A DNA stretch of 19,613 bases, from the NCBI GenBank assembly GCA_040902585.1, contig JBBDXA010000177.1:1-19613 (forward strand), read 5' to 3'. The translations under genes were made by a program, and so were the position numbers. Source of the stretch: JBBDXA01 sp040902585. GTDB taxonomy: Bacteria; Planctomycetota; Phycisphaerae; Phycisphaerales; Phycisphaeraceae. The notes under the pieces were generated by a model. The model ran no database searches. It was not told the DNA's origin and saw only the letters and a list, made by a program, of their open reading frames with translations. Numbering within the stretch: position 1 is the stretch's first letter; every line of letters begins with the position of its first letter. Shown here piece by piece: positions 1 through 8,501 of this stretch.

Positions 1-1620
1 TTTCCAAAGCTCCTTGTCGCGGCCGTCGATGACCCGCGCGGCTGACAGAATCTCAAGGTGCTTGCCCATCACCTCTTCAGGTGCGGACTTCCACGGCGTG
101 TCCTTGAGCGTGTCATATATATGCTTCCACTGGGCAATCAGCTTTTGCCCAGCCTCGCCATCCATGTTGTGGTACACGAAGAACTGATCGGTGGTGAGCA
201 GCGTTTCGAAAACGTTCTGATCGCGGTCAACGCACCACAAGACCAGCTCATCCGCTTCGTTGATCAGCCAGCCGGGGGTGCCTGTGTGACCGCGGTCGGG
301 GTTCTGGTAGTAGCCGCCGCTGCGTGGGATGTCTTTGAAGACTTTGAGGGCAGCCGTGTATCCGAAGAACTCGCGGAAGAAGCGGGCGATCTTCGGATGC
401 GAAGTGATGTGAACATTGATCTTGTCACCGAGCGACGCATCGATCGGGCCTCGGAAGTGGTCCTCGTCCGCCAGCAGGCGCGTGACCTCTCGCTTGTAAT
501 CTTCCTTCGAATTCAGCCGGCCTTCGCCGGCGGCCTTGATGAGCGCTGCATCGGGGCCGCGATCGCCCAGCGCGTAGGCGATGGCGTAACTCGCCTCACG
601 CGGCGAGAGCATGCGGCGGCCATACTCGTCTGTCTCACCGGCTCCCAACTCGAGGCGGTAGAGAAACTCGGATTCGAGCAGCACAGCCGCGAGCATCTGA
701 CGCAGGCCTTCGGTGTTGCCTGCCAGCTCGATGGCGCTGCGCGTAAGTGCGACATACCTTTTCAGTTCCGCGTCATCGGCAGGCCGCTGAAGCACGCAGT
801 CAAATTGCGTCTGAACGGCGGCCGCTATTTCCGCCTCGGTGGGCGGAGTCTTCTTCAGAATGATCGCTTCGAACGCCGGCTGCGCGATCTTGGGATACCA
901 GCGATCCTTGGGATTCTCGAAGGCATCAGCCTTGATCTCGCCGGCCTTGACGCGGGCGGCCCAGATCTGCTTGCTGGAAATCCAGTCGGCATTGGTGAGC
1001 ATCACCAGCAGATGTCCGCCGTCGAGCGCGGTGTTGTCGTAATCGCGAACGCCTGAGTGCTCAGGCAGGACGAAGGGATTGGTCACGCCAAAGAAGCCGC
1101 GGCGAAAGTTCTCGCGTTCGCGACCTTCCAGCTTGAAGGCATCGACGACGCGGGCATGAAACAGTTGCGGACTCACCAGCCATCGCCTTGCGGGGGTGAA
1201 GGCTTTGTCCTTGATCTCTCCGCTGAAGAGTTTGTCGTGATCGACATTGTTGCCGTAGTCAGGATAGCGCAGCTTGTCGCGCAGGTCGGACCCGCCCAGG
1301 CGCGTCACTTGGCCGCGCACCCAATCAGACAGCAGCTTGCGCTGGGCAGGGGTCGGTTGCTTCTCTTCTTCAGGAGGCATCTGTGCAAAGTGAAGCTGTT
1401 CCTGAACCCGGCCTAACAGATCAAGCCGCAGTTCATCGCTCATCGCGCCCAGCGCATCAAGGCGCACTCTGCCTTTCTGCTTGGTCTCACCATGACAGCC
1501 GGCGCAGTACCTGTTCAGCACATCCGCGGCATCCCTGGGCACGGCAAGGGAATCAACCGCCCGCGCCGTGGCGCAAGTCGACAACATCATGAACATCGCG
1601 AGCAATCGACTCTTCATCAT
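1..1620 (-). CDS. DUF1592-type planctomycete cytochrome c protein (3' end outside window)
   Basis: The open frame runs from an ATG at 1620 (a second ATG follows at 1617) through all 540 codons to the window edge with no stop, so the C-terminus is missing. The N-terminus has a short hydrophobic signal-like stretch (about residues 5-22). A heme c motif CAGCH lies at 39-43 and a QMPPEEE segment at 80-86, the pattern of the planctomycete cytochrome c domain (PSCyt1). Near 305-325 the segment LLESEFLYRLELG matches the DUF1592 core. The expected DUF1588 and DUF1585 domains would lie beyond the edge. The gene starts 11 nt after the stop of the SASA esterase, so the two are probably cotranscribed. 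Such exported proteins are abundant in Planctomycetes and often sit beside carbohydrate-degrading enzymes; their reaction is not established. No strong Shine-Dalgarno is visible, so translational coupling to the upstream gene is possible. Confidence 0.88.
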   Translation of the reverse strand, partial: MMKSRLLAMFMMLSTCATARAVDSLAVPRDAADVLNRYCAGCHGETKQKGRVRLDALGAMSDELRLDLLGRVQEQLHFAQMPPEEEKQPTPAQRKLLSDWVRGQVTRLGGSDLRDKLRYPDYGNNVDHDKLFSGEIKDKAFTPARRWLVSPQLFHARVVDAFKLEGRERENFRRGFFGVTNPFVLPEHSGVRDYDNTALDGGHLLVMLTNADWISSKQIWAARVKAGEIKADAFENPKDRWYPKIAQPAFEAIILKKTPPTEAEIAAAVQTQFDCVLQRPADDAELKRYVALTRSAIELAGNTEGLRQMLAAVLLESEFLYRLELGAGETDEYGRRMLSPREASYAIAYALGDRGPDAALIKAAGEGRLNSKEDYKREVTRLLADEDHFRGPIDASLGDKINVHITSHPKIARFFREFFGYTAALKVFKDIPRSGGYYQNPDRGHTGTPGWLINEADELVLWCVDRDQNVFETLLTTDQFFVYHNMDGEAGQKLIAQWKHIYDTLKDTPWKSAPEEVMGKHLEILSAARVIDGRDKELWK

Positions 1621-1631
1621 GTCACTTCATC

Positions 1632-2750
1632 TCACTTGGCGTCAGCTTTGAGCAACTCGACCATGGCCTGGCCCATGGCTTCGCCGATGTTCATGTAGGT
1701 CTCGGCGTTGCCTCCGTAGTGGCCGTTGGAAGCGCCGCCCAATGAGAGCGGATGGCTGTAAACGGTGGCGACGTTGCCCTTGAACTGCGGGTACTTGCCG
1801 CTGCCGCCATCCACCGCGAGCATGGCGTTCAAGATCTTGCCATCGTTGCCGTCGGCACCCTTTTCGGTCTGGCCGAGCGTGGCGCAGACGAACTTGGCAT
1901 GAGGGGCGTTGAACTCTTTGCGGAGTGTCTTGATGAGGTGGACGAGGTTCTGCTCGTAGAGGGCAGCGTGAGCTTCGTTGTAGCGATCCTTGTCGCCCTG
2001 CCACCAGAAGAAGCCTGCGACTTCGTAGCCCTTGGCTTGCGGGTAGTACGTGTTGAGGTCCGCGAGCACCTGCTTGGCGCGCTGGATGTCGCCGTCGTAC
2101 TGCAAGCCGGCATACCAGGTGTGTTTCGGTTCTTCCGGCGTGGTGCCCTTGTCCCAACTGGGGTGGCGGACCTTATCGTGGTAGGCCGGGACGACGATGG
2201 TTTTTTTCTCGCCGGTCTTCTTGTCGGTCACCTCGACCTCCTGGCGTTCACTGCCCGGCGGGAGCAGGTCCCATGCCAGTGAGCGGTTGCCGATGCAGCT
2301 CTTGAGGATCATGACGGGCGCATCGACCGCGTTGCCGACCTTGTGGCCGATGCCGTACTCGGGGCCGAGCGTGCCGCCCTTGACGGTCATCCACTCGTTG
2401 TTGATCGCCTTGCCGAAAGGCCCGCCGCCGCTGCCCATGACGCGCACGTTGCGGACATCGTTTCGCACGGTCCAGGCGCCCGCGTCGTCGATGAGGTACG
2501 GGTACTTTTTCTTTTCCTTCACCGCGTGCTCCAGTGAGCCATCCTTCGCGACGGGGCCGACTTTGCCGGCCCCGACCATATTCGACTGGCCCAGCAGGAT
2601 GTACACCTGCACGGGCTTGCTCATGTCCGCGGGCTTGCCGTCGGGCCTGGGCAGTTGATCCGCGGCGACTGTGGTGCGCGGGGACAACGCGAGCGAAGCG
2701 ATCATCGTGACGGCGAGGATGAGTACGGTGGTGATTCGAGCGCGTGTCAT
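1632..2750 (-). CDS. Secreted SASA-type sialate O-acetylesterase-like esterase
   Basis: The protein has 372 residues from the ATG at 2750, chosen because AGGAAAA lies about 10 nt upstream and a clean signal peptide follows (hydrophobic 8-22, cleavage near TVAA-DQ at 30). A longer in-frame start at 2822 would put a non-signal extension in front. SASA/SGNH landmarks are present: GQSNM at 54-58 with the likely nucleophile Ser56, WWQGDKD at 249-255 where the family has WxQGE, and GHYG at 343-346 carrying a candidate catalytic His. Members of this family remove acetyl groups from sugars such as sialic acid or decorated plant and algal polysaccharides; the substrate here cannot be read from sequence. 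Insert 165-190, rich in E, K and T, is probably a surface loop. It is the first gene of a probable two-gene unit with the DUF1592 protein. Confidence 0.88.
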   Translation of the reverse strand: MTRARITTVLILAVTMIASLALSPRTTVAADQLPRPDGKPADMSKPVQVYILLGQSNMVGAGKVGPVAKDGSLEHAVKEKKKYPYLIDDAGAWTVRNDVRNVRVMGSGGGPFGKAINNEWMTVKGGTLGPEYGIGHKVGNAVDAPVMILKSCIGNRSLAWDLLPPGSERQEVEVTDKKTGEKKTIVVPAYHDKVRHPSWDKGTTPEEPKHTWYAGLQYDGDIQRAKQVLADLNTYYPQAKGYEVAGFFWWQGDKDRYNEAHAALYEQNLVHLIKTLRKEFNAPHAKFVCATLGQTEKGADGNDGKILNAMLAVDGGSGKYPQFKGNVATVYSHPLSLGGASNGHYGGNAETYMNIGEAMGQAMVELLKADAK

Positions 2751-3105
2751 CGTGGTTCGTTTTCCTTTTCGGTTGAGGCATGCGGATGTGGTTCCTGAGA
2801 ACATGATTGGCATTCCAGTCATCTCTCATGTGGCGAAGAACCACGCCCTTAATCATTGGCTCCAACCCTACCAGCGGTTTCGTCTTCCCATCGAATAAAA
2901 CACGATTTTTTACGAATTTATCACATCATTTCAGGTTTCAGCACTCCGATCCCATGTTGGCCGGTCGGGTTGAGCGGTCGCAGGCGAAACTTTCGAACAA
3001 GAATGAATCCGGCTGGATGCGGGGGTGCATGTGGAGAAGACGGTCGTTGTCAGTCGCCAGTTGCTGCGACAGAGACGGCGAGAGCAACCGCCTGTGGGGC
3101 AATGC
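2751..3105. other. Intergenic region upstream of the SASA gene
   Basis: This 355-base stretch holds no credible gene; open frames here are short and continue as shadows of neighbours. It contains an A+T-rich block at about 2896-2935 that stands out from the GC-rich surroundings and probably contains the promoter of the minus-strand SASA gene, although no good -35/-10 pair was found. No terminator hairpin for the propeller gene ending at 3106 was seen. Confidence 0.5.
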
Positions 3106-4851
3106 TCAGCGACCCGGCTCAACGATTTTCACATCCAGCCGGTGGTAGCTCGCACCGCGCCGCGTCACGACATGAAACGCATCACCCGCGTCGAACACCA
3201 CCCGGCTCGTCGGCAGCAACTCGCCGATCGGCTGACCCTCGACGCCGTCGACCACCAGATAGATATCGCCCCCTCGACCGCCGCCGAACACCAGGTGCCG
3301 GCTGTCCGGGCTGAAGTAAAGTCCATTTCGCCAGACCTGATCAAATCGCTCCGACACCGGCTTGTCGTCAATCAACACGCTGGCCTTGCCGTTGTCGATC
3401 GCCATGTACGCCAGTCGCCTGCTGTCAGGGCTGAAGATGAAGTAGGGAATCTGATCGTGGAGCAGGCCCGACTTGCCGCCCTGAATGAGTCGCCACTTGC
3501 CCGCCTGCAACGCCGCGTACACGACTCGCTGACTGTCGGGGCTGTATTGCGGCGGCGAGACATCATCGAACTTCGGCTCGGGGCGATCATCAATCACCTG
3601 ATAAGACTTGCCGCCGCTCCTGACGCCCAGCGCGGTGTGCTGACTGTCCGGGCTGATGGACAGGCCGTTGATTGCTTCGTAAGTCGCCTTCTCCTGTCCG
3701 TCGTAAACGAAGATGAACTGCCGATCGCGCAGGAAGATGTAGGAACTGTGAGCGCCGTCGGGACTGAACCCGACGCCCGCCACCGCCTCGTAAGACTTGC
3801 CTTCGATGCCATCGACCACGATGCTCTGCTTTCCGCCCTTGATGATGGTGTACACCACGCGCTTGCTGTCGGGGGTGAACGAGATGCCCTCCCGGCCCAG
3901 GTCAGCTGCCGCGTCGTGTTCCACGCCATCGACCACGACATGCCAGCCTTCGCCTCTTCGCCCGGCGTAGGCGATGCGCTTGGAGTCGGCGCTGAAGGTG
4001 ATGTATTTGATCTCTTCGTACGTCGCGCCCTCCTTGCCGTCCTGCACCACGCGCCACTTGCCATCGCGCTGAGCACCGTAAGCCACGTGCCTGCTGTCAG
4101 GGCTGAACAGCGAAATGCCTGCCGCCAGCGCATCGTAGAGTTCGCCCTCGACTTCATCGATCACCATTCGCACTTTGCCCTCGGTCTGTTCGCCCACATA
4201 AAGGCATCGCCTGCTGTCGGGGCTGAAGGTGATGTATTCGGTGCGTTTGTACGCCTTGCCCTCGACGCCGTTGATCGCGACGCGGCGAAGGCCGTCACGC
4301 TGGATGATGTAACCCACTCGCCGGTTGTCGGGGCTGACCACTTCGCTGCCCACCTGGATTTCGTCGCTCTTGACGAGCAGAACTTCCTTGCGGGTGGTGT
4401 TGGCGCTTCGCGTGACGGGCGGCCTGGGGCGCGTGTCGATGCGCGCCAGTTTGTAAGAATCCACGCCGAGCGTGAGCGTGAGTTCATCGCCATCAATCGT
4501 CGCGGCGAATCCTGATTTAGATCCGCCGACGTCGAGGATGCCGCTGAATGACTTGCCTTTGAGCTCGCCGGTGAAGTCAAACTCTTTGCCGCCTTTGTAG
4601 AGCTTGCCCTGGTACTTGCCTTCGACTTGTTCGATGACGAGGGAGACCTCACCCTCGCCGAACTTGCCGACGAGCGCCCGGGCAGCCGCGGCTGGGGCGA
4701 GGGTGTTGGAATCTCCCTTTTCCGCCGGCTCCTTCGGCTGGGCGAAAGCGACGGCGCACAGGCACATCACAACCGCTGCGGACATCACAACAACCCTCGC
4801 GTTTGACCGGGGGTGTTTCTCAGCAGTTCGATATGCAGGCTTGGCAATCAT
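3106..4851 (-). CDS. Secreted PD40/TolB-like beta-propeller repeat protein
   Basis: The protein has 581 residues with a start at 4851 supported by AGGA 9 nt upstream. A basic N-terminus and hydrophobic segment (about 20-37, ending AFA-Q) form a signal peptide. Residues 60-138 make a small beta-rich domain (EGKYQGKLYKGG...SFSGILDVGG...LTLTLGVDSYKLARI), similar in style to beta-barrel accessory domains of bacterial exported proteins. From about 172 there are ten repeats with a core like FSPDSRRVAY; the PD(S/N/G) or AD positions are near 174, 211, 251, 288, 327, 364, 401, 438, 475 and 515, a period of 37-40 residues. Between cores a VVDGVEGK-like strand recurs. PD40/TolB-type repeats fold as propeller blades and usually bind proteins or ligands rather than catalyse. 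Function is unknown. The gene is flanked by non-coding DNA on both sides and seems monocistronic. Confidence 0.85.
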   Translation of the reverse strand: MIAKPAYRTAEKHPRSNARVVVMSAAVVMCLCAVAFAQPKEPAEKGDSNTLAPAAAARALVGKFGEGEVSLVIEQVEGKYQGKLYKGGKEFDFTGELKGKSFSGILDVGGSKSGFAATIDGDELTLTLGVDSYKLARIDTRPRPPVTRSANTTRKEVLLVKSDEIQVGSEVVSPDNRRVGYIIQRDGLRRVAINGVEGKAYKRTEYITFSPDSRRCLYVGEQTEGKVRMVIDEVEGELYDALAAGISLFSPDSRHVAYGAQRDGKWRVVQDGKEGATYEEIKYITFSADSKRIAYAGRRGEGWHVVVDGVEHDAAADLGREGISFTPDSKRVVYTIIKGGKQSIVVDGIEGKSYEAVAGVGFSPDGAHSSYIFLRDRQFIFVYDGQEKATYEAINGLSISPDSQHTALGVRSGGKSYQVIDDRPEPKFDDVSPPQYSPDSQRVVYAALQAGKWRLIQGGKSGLLHDQIPYFIFSPDSRRLAYMAIDNGKASVLIDDKPVSERFDQVWRNGLYFSPDSRHLVFGGGRGGDIYLVVDGVEGQPIGELLPTSRVVFDAGDAFHVVTRRGASYHRLDVKIVEPGR

Positions 4852-4946
4852 TCAAAGTCATCCTAACACGCATCGATTCTCGTTTGCCGGTTGTGCAATC
4901 AGTCGTATCGTCTGAATCGCAGGTTGGCCTTGTGTCAGGCTGATGA

Positions 4947-4981
4947 TTAAAAAGACAACCCCAGCGTGAGCTGAGGTTGTC
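4947..4981 (-). terminator. Intrinsic terminator after the PEP-CTERM tail
   Basis: Read on the minus strand, arm GACAACCTCAG (4971-4981) pairs with CTGGGGTTGTC (4954-4964) over 11 bp with one G-U pair. The loop is 6 nt and a run of five T follows (4949-4953). It lies 28 bases past the stop of the PEP-CTERM reading frame and points the same way. Confidence 0.8.
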
Positions 4982-5009
4982 CGTGAAGGAGTTGAGTTTT
5001 CTGTTCGTA

Positions 5010-5201
5010 TCACACCGTCAGGTCACGGCGCCGACGCATGACCAGACCGCCCAGGCCCAGCAGCGCGAGGGTCGCGGTGGCGGGTTCGGGGACAGGAATG
5101 GCCTGGAACTCGGTAGCGATGACGTGGATTGACCCGCCCGCATAAGCACTCTCTCCGCACGAGGACCATCGCGGCGGATGCGAGTCAGCGTGCGGCTCAC
5201 T
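5010..5201 (-). pseudogene. Orphan PEP-CTERM C-terminal tail
   Basis: This minus-strand frame ends at a TGA at 5010-5012 and encodes a textbook PEP-CTERM sorting tail: VPEPATATLALLGLGG, then LVM and an RRRR cluster close to the C-terminus. Upstream of the tail is a stretch (GGSIHVIATEFQAIP) typical of the end of such proteins. The frame is closed by an in-frame TGA at 5202-5204 and has no ATG before the transmembrane part, so no complete protein can be made from it as it stands. It is most simply the 3' remnant of a larger exported gene that lost its 5' part by deletion or frameshift. The terminator just downstream supports a former gene on this strand. PEP-CTERM proteins are normally processed by exosortase at the cell surface. 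Confidence 0.65.
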
Positions 5202-5362
5202 TCAGGCATCCCGCCGCGCGATGATTCGGGCTTGCGAGGAGCGAGGCCGCATAAATCTCACATTTATCGCATATGATGCATGGAGCCGAAATCAACGATG
5301 AGATCGACATGAGTTGACATGGGAAGCCTTTCGATTGTTTTCGATCTGTTGGAACCGCTGCC

Positions 5363-6526
5363 ATGGCCAAACCGATTCGCATAGCCTTGAACATCGACCT
5401 TCAGTGGCCTATCAAACGCCATCACGAGGTGTATGCCGGCATTCAGGATTACGCGAGGCAACACGCGCCGGACTGGGCCCTCATTCCTGATCTTTTTCCT
5501 GCGCAATGGATCGCACCGCGCGGCAAGATGCCGGCCTATGACGCGGTCATCGGGCGCATCGCGCCTACGGTTGCCAAGGCCGCCAGGAAGCAGGCGATCC
5601 CTATCGTCAACGTCTGGTCGAATTCCCCGATCCGCAACGAAGTGCCCTCCGTGCTCACTGACTACGTAGAAGCCGGCCGCATGGCGGGCGAACATCTCGT
5701 CTCGCGCGGGCTTCGTCGTCTGGCAGGCGTGGGTTATCGACGTGATGTCGCCACGACGATGTATTTCCAAGGCCTCAAGGAAGTCGCGCGTTCACGCGGG
5801 ATTCCTCTCTCCCTGCACCTGGCCAACTTCACTGACTCCGACAACGAAAACAACTGGCACCGATACACGAATAACGCCAACGCGTGGATCAATGGCTGGC
5901 AATTGCCCGTCGGTGTTGCCAGTTCATACGACGACCACTCTCGATATCTCGCGATGATGTGCCTGCGACGAGGAATCCAGATTCCCGAGCAGATCGCCTT
6001 CATTGGTGCCAATGACGAGTTTCTTCAGTGCGAAGGGTCCGAGCCGACGCTGTCGAGTATTGACATGGGCAAGTACCGGCAGGGATTCCTCGCCGCGGAA
6101 CTGCTGGACAAATTGCTTAAGGGCGAACCCGCGCCGACGGAGCCGATCATGGCGCCGCCCGCCGAGCTGGTGGCGCGGGCCTCCACCGATGTATACCAGG
6201 TGGCTGACAGGACCGTCGCCCGCGCCATGCGTTTTATCGCTGAGAATTGCGGCAGGAAGATCCGCATCGCGGACGTGGCGGCAGGCGTCGATTGCAGCCT
6301 TCAGAAACTTGAACGCCTGTTCCGCCAGTCGGGTCGCCGTCCCATCAACGAAGAGATCGTCGCGCTGCGCATCGAGTTGACGAAACGACTGCTCATCGGT
6401 TCGAACGACGCGATCGAGGATGTGGCCGCGAAGGCCGGCTTCGGGACGGCCCAGCACATGCGGCATGTTTTTCGGCATCAACTCAAGACCACGCCGACGG
6501 CGTTTCGCGAGAAGTATCAGAAGTGA
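5363..6526 (+). CDS. XylR-like transcriptional regulator (LacI-type sensor plus AraC HTH)
   Basis: This is the only substantial plus-strand gene, 387 residues. Residues 5-275 resemble the periplasmic-binding-protein/LacI sensor domain of the XylR family (IRIALNIDLQWPIKRHHEVYAGI at the start, IPEQIAFIGANDEFLQCEGSEPTLSSID at 207-234, and the bridging ARASTD at 271-276). Residues 284-385 are an AraC-type double helix-turn-helix with IADVAAGVDCSLQKLERLF in the first motif and IEDVAAKAGFGTAQHMRHVF in the second. Family members sense a sugar and activate or repress carbohydrate genes. Start ATG 5363 has only a weak Shine-Dalgarno (TTGGA). It is divergent from the PEP-CTERM remnant, a frequent pairing in Phycisphaerae, and may have controlled that lost gene or the nearby esterase. 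The ligand is unknown. Confidence 0.9.
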   Translation: MAKPIRIALNIDLQWPIKRHHEVYAGIQDYARQHAPDWALIPDLFPAQWIAPRGKMPAYDAVIGRIAPTVAKAARKQAIPIVNVWSNSPIRNEVPSVLTDYVEAGRMAGEHLVSRGLRRLAGVGYRRDVATTMYFQGLKEVARSRGIPLSLHLANFTDSDNENNWHRYTNNANAWINGWQLPVGVASSYDDHSRYLAMMCLRRGIQIPEQIAFIGANDEFLQCEGSEPTLSSIDMGKYRQGFLAAELLDKLLKGEPAPTEPIMAPPAELVARASTDVYQVADRTVARAMRFIAENCGRKIRIADVAAGVDCSLQKLERLFRQSGRRPINEEIVALRIELTKRLLIGSNDAIEDVAAKAGFGTAQHMRHVFRHQLKTTPTAFREKYQK

Positions 6527-6550
6527 TTGTGTCAGATCACGAGAAATGAT

Positions 6551-6774
6551 GGAGCACCGGACCGGAAGGGCGGTGCCCTAGTGTAGTGCCTCATCCTGAT
6601 GCGCCATGATCGTAACGAGCCGCGACCTTAAGGGAGCGTTCCGGAGACGCAAGCGGCGGCGGAAACCGCTCCCTCACGGTCGCGGCTCGTTCATGAATCG
6701 GTCACACGATTCTGAAGCACTACAACTAGGCTGCGTTAGATCTTGCAGGCACCACCCTGCCGGGATGGTGCTCC
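6551..6774. repeat. Nested composite inverted-repeat element (MITE/REP-like)
   Basis: Three layers of inverted repeats are nested in the gap after the XylR-like gene. The outermost layer is GGAGCACC (6551-6558) against GGTGCTCC (6767-6774), each part of a copy of the REP-like palindrome also found in ctaA. The middle layer is TGTAGTGC (6582-6589) against GCACTACA (6717-6724), extendable to CCTAGT..GTAGTGC termini with one gap. The inner layer is a 25-nt arm at 6614-6638 (starting AACGAGCCGCGACC) against 6667-6691, with two mismatches, and the stem continues inward with TTCCG/CGGAA. There is no coding frame. It looks like a non-autonomous mobile or REP-type element; family assignment is inference. 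Confidence 0.7.
6749..6773. repeat. REP-like 25-nt palindrome, third copy
   Basis: This 25-nt unit reads GGCACCACCCTG then CCGGGATGGTGCT and matches the copy at 11544-11568 in ctaA at 23 of 25 positions. A more degenerate relative in the opposite orientation lies at 6552-6576 (AGCACC at its start, GGTGCC at its end). Confidence 0.7.
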
Positions 6775-6849
6775 AGTTCTGACCTTCTCACACACGTTCA
6801 AAGAGCGCCTGAGGGACGGTGCTGCCGTTGACCAGGCTACAAGCCAGCT

Positions 6850-7275
6850 TCACTTCACTTCCGCGAAGTGCAGCTTATTGACGCGGGAAAGGGGAATCGT
6901 CGCCTCGCCATAGGTGGTCTTCAGCCGGAGCGTGTCGATTTCCAGAGTGACGGTGAGTGTGTCGTTGTTCTTGAACCGGCACTGCACAGCCGTGCGGTCT
7001 TTGTTCGATTCGATCGATGCGAGCAGGCGAAGGGGGATTTGCACGGAACCGAAGCCGGTCTTCACAGGCAGGGCCTGGAGTTCGATGGCCTGGCCGAGGA
7101 TCTTCGCGCCGTCGGCGAGTTCGGCGGTGACGCGCACGACCGGCGGCGGAGCGGGAGCGGGCGTGACGGCGGGCGGCGCGGGAGTCGGGTTGGGGCCGCC
7201 TTCCTGCGCGACGACCGCACTCCACATCACAAGGCACGCGAGAAGCGATCCCAGGAATGTCGTTCGACTTCGCAT
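6850..7275 (-). CDS. Small exported hypothetical protein with two beta repeats
   Basis: The protein has 141 residues from ATG 7275, chosen because GGAG sits 8 nt upstream and a signal peptide follows (hydrophobic 7-22, then AVVAQ). A longer frame to 7371 would bury the signal. After the signal comes a Pro/Ala-rich linker (residues 28-46) and two related segments. One is at about 48-90, with LPVKTGFGSVQIPLRLLASIE; the other at about 96-137, with LRLKTTYGEATIPLSRVNKLHF. Each fits the pattern L-x-VKT-x-(Y/F)G-x-x-x-IPL-x-x-(I/V) seen in many planctomycete exported proteins. It starts 92 nt after the ABC ATPase stop on the same strand and may be the last gene of the cox operon. No function can be assigned and no terminator was found after it. 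Confidence 0.7.
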   Translation of the reverse strand: MRSRTTFLGSLLACLVMWSAVVAQEGGPNPTPAPPAVTPAPAPPPVVRVTAELADGAKILGQAIELQALPVKTGFGSVQIPLRLLASIESNKDRTAVQCRFKNNDTLTVTLEIDTLRLKTTYGEATIPLSRVNKLHFAEVK

Positions 7276-7367
7276 GTCAGATTCTCCGTGCAGGCAAGGG
7301 CGAGGCATGCCGTGATTATAGACCCATGCGCCAGGCAGGCCGCGAAGGGATGTTTGCGGCCGTGAAA

Positions 7368-8495
7368 TCACTCGCCCCAGAGGGCGTGCCCGGTCAGGTG
7401 CAGGAACACATCATCGAGCGTGGGCTGGCCGACGGTGATCGATCCGAACCTGCCGGGGAACGCCTCGGCGAGCGCAGCGATGAAGGTCGTGCCGCCCTCG
7501 CGCTCCAGGCGAATTTTTTCACCCGCGATCAGAGGCGCGCTGTTCTGCGGCCAGGGGGCGAATCGCTCGGTGATCTGGGCGCACAGCGTCTGCGGATCCT
7601 GCTGCGGATGGCGAAGCGAAAGCGTGATCACATCGCCGCCGATGCGGGCCTTCAGCGCCGCGGGCGTATCCACCGCGACGACCTTGCCCTTGGCCATGAT
7701 CGCCAGGCGGTCGCATTTTTCCGCCTCTTCCATCAGATGCGTGGTGAGTGCGATGGTCTGCCCGCGCTGATCGCGAAGCTGGTGAAGCTGTTTCCACAGG
7801 TCCAGCCGTGCGCCGGGATCGAGCCCTGTTGCCGGCTCATCGAGCAGGAGGAGTTTCGGTTCGTGAAGCAAAGCCTTGGCGAGTTCGACCCTGCGGCGCA
7901 TGCCGCCGCTGAAGGTTTCGACGTAGTCGCCCGCGCGCTCGGCCAGGCCGAAATAAATGAGCAGGTCATCGATGCGTTTGCCCAGTGCCGGGCCCGCGAG
8001 GCCGTAGAGCCGGCCCTGGTGCGTGAGGTTTTCGCGGGCGGTGAGTTTGCCGTCGAGGCTGGGGGATTGAAAGACCACGCCCAGTTCGCCGCGCACGGCC
8101 GCGGGACTGGCTAAACAATCGTGCCCGAGGATGCGGACAATGCCGCCGGCTGCATCGCCGTGGCCCTCCGCGCTGGGGCGAAGCAGGGTGGAGAGAATGC
8201 GAAAGAGCGTGGTCTTGCCGCTGCCGTTGGGACCGAGGATGCCGAAGATCTCGCCGCTTTTCACGGCAAGGTTCACATCATCCAGCGCCTTGACCGGTCC
8301 CGCGGGAACGGCGGCATTGTCGCCGGCCTGGGCATCATGCGAGCCGCGCGGTTTGCGCCTCTTCTTCGCGGAAGGATAAGTGTGCGACAGGCGTTCGATG
8401 ACGATGGCATCGTCCGTTACCGCATCGCCTGCCGCGACGGCAGACGCGTTCGAACTCGCAGTTAAATCAGGCGACGGGGCTTGCGATTCAGTCAT
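7368..8495 (-). CDS. ABC transporter ATP-binding protein, DrrA/NatA type (ABC-2)
   Basis: The protein has 375 residues. Walker A GPNGSGKTT is at 88-96, Q-loop Gln143, signature FSGGM at 195-199, Walker B LLLLDE at 215-220 and switch His253 in TTHLMEEAE. The C-terminal QPTLDDVFLHLTG (357-369) is typical of ATPases of drug or Na+/ABC-2 export systems. There is a basic, low-complexity insert (about 42-68) between the A-loop Tyr40 and Walker A, and an unusual Ser/Ala-rich N-terminal 27 residues. The start lies 6 nt after the coxD stop, so it is almost surely cotranscribed with the oxidase genes. No permease gene follows in the window, so the membrane partner must be encoded elsewhere. A role in oxidase or heme/copper assembly is possible but only from context. 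Confidence 0.9.
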   Translation of the reverse strand: MTESQAPSPDLTASSNASAVAAGDAVTDDAIVIERLSHTYPSAKKRRKPRGSHDAQAGDNAAVPAGPVKALDDVNLAVKSGEIFGILGPNGSGKTTLFRILSTLLRPSAEGHGDAAGGIVRILGHDCLASPAAVRGELGVVFQSPSLDGKLTARENLTHQGRLYGLAGPALGKRIDDLLIYFGLAERAGDYVETFSGGMRRRVELAKALLHEPKLLLLDEPATGLDPGARLDLWKQLHQLRDQRGQTIALTTHLMEEAEKCDRLAIMAKGKVVAVDTPAALKARIGGDVITLSLRHPQQDPQTLCAQITERFAPWPQNSAPLIAGEKIRLEREGGTTFIAALAEAFPGRFGSITVGQPTLDDVFLHLTGHALWGE

Positions 8496-8501
8496 ATCAG
8501 G

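Noticed and set aside
58..1056. A 332-codon plus-strand frame at the window start
   Set aside because: The minus strand encodes a CxxCH/DUF1592 protein through the whole stretch; the plus frame has no recognisable domain.
3025..4515. A 496-codon plus-strand frame opposite the propeller gene
   Set aside because: Its periodicity mirrors the minus-strand repeats; the minus frame has a signal peptide, Shine-Dalgarno and recognisable blades.
5265..5283. Possible operator GCATATGATGC upstream of the XylR-like gene
   Set aside because: Arms are only 4 nt and there is no second site; too weak to call.
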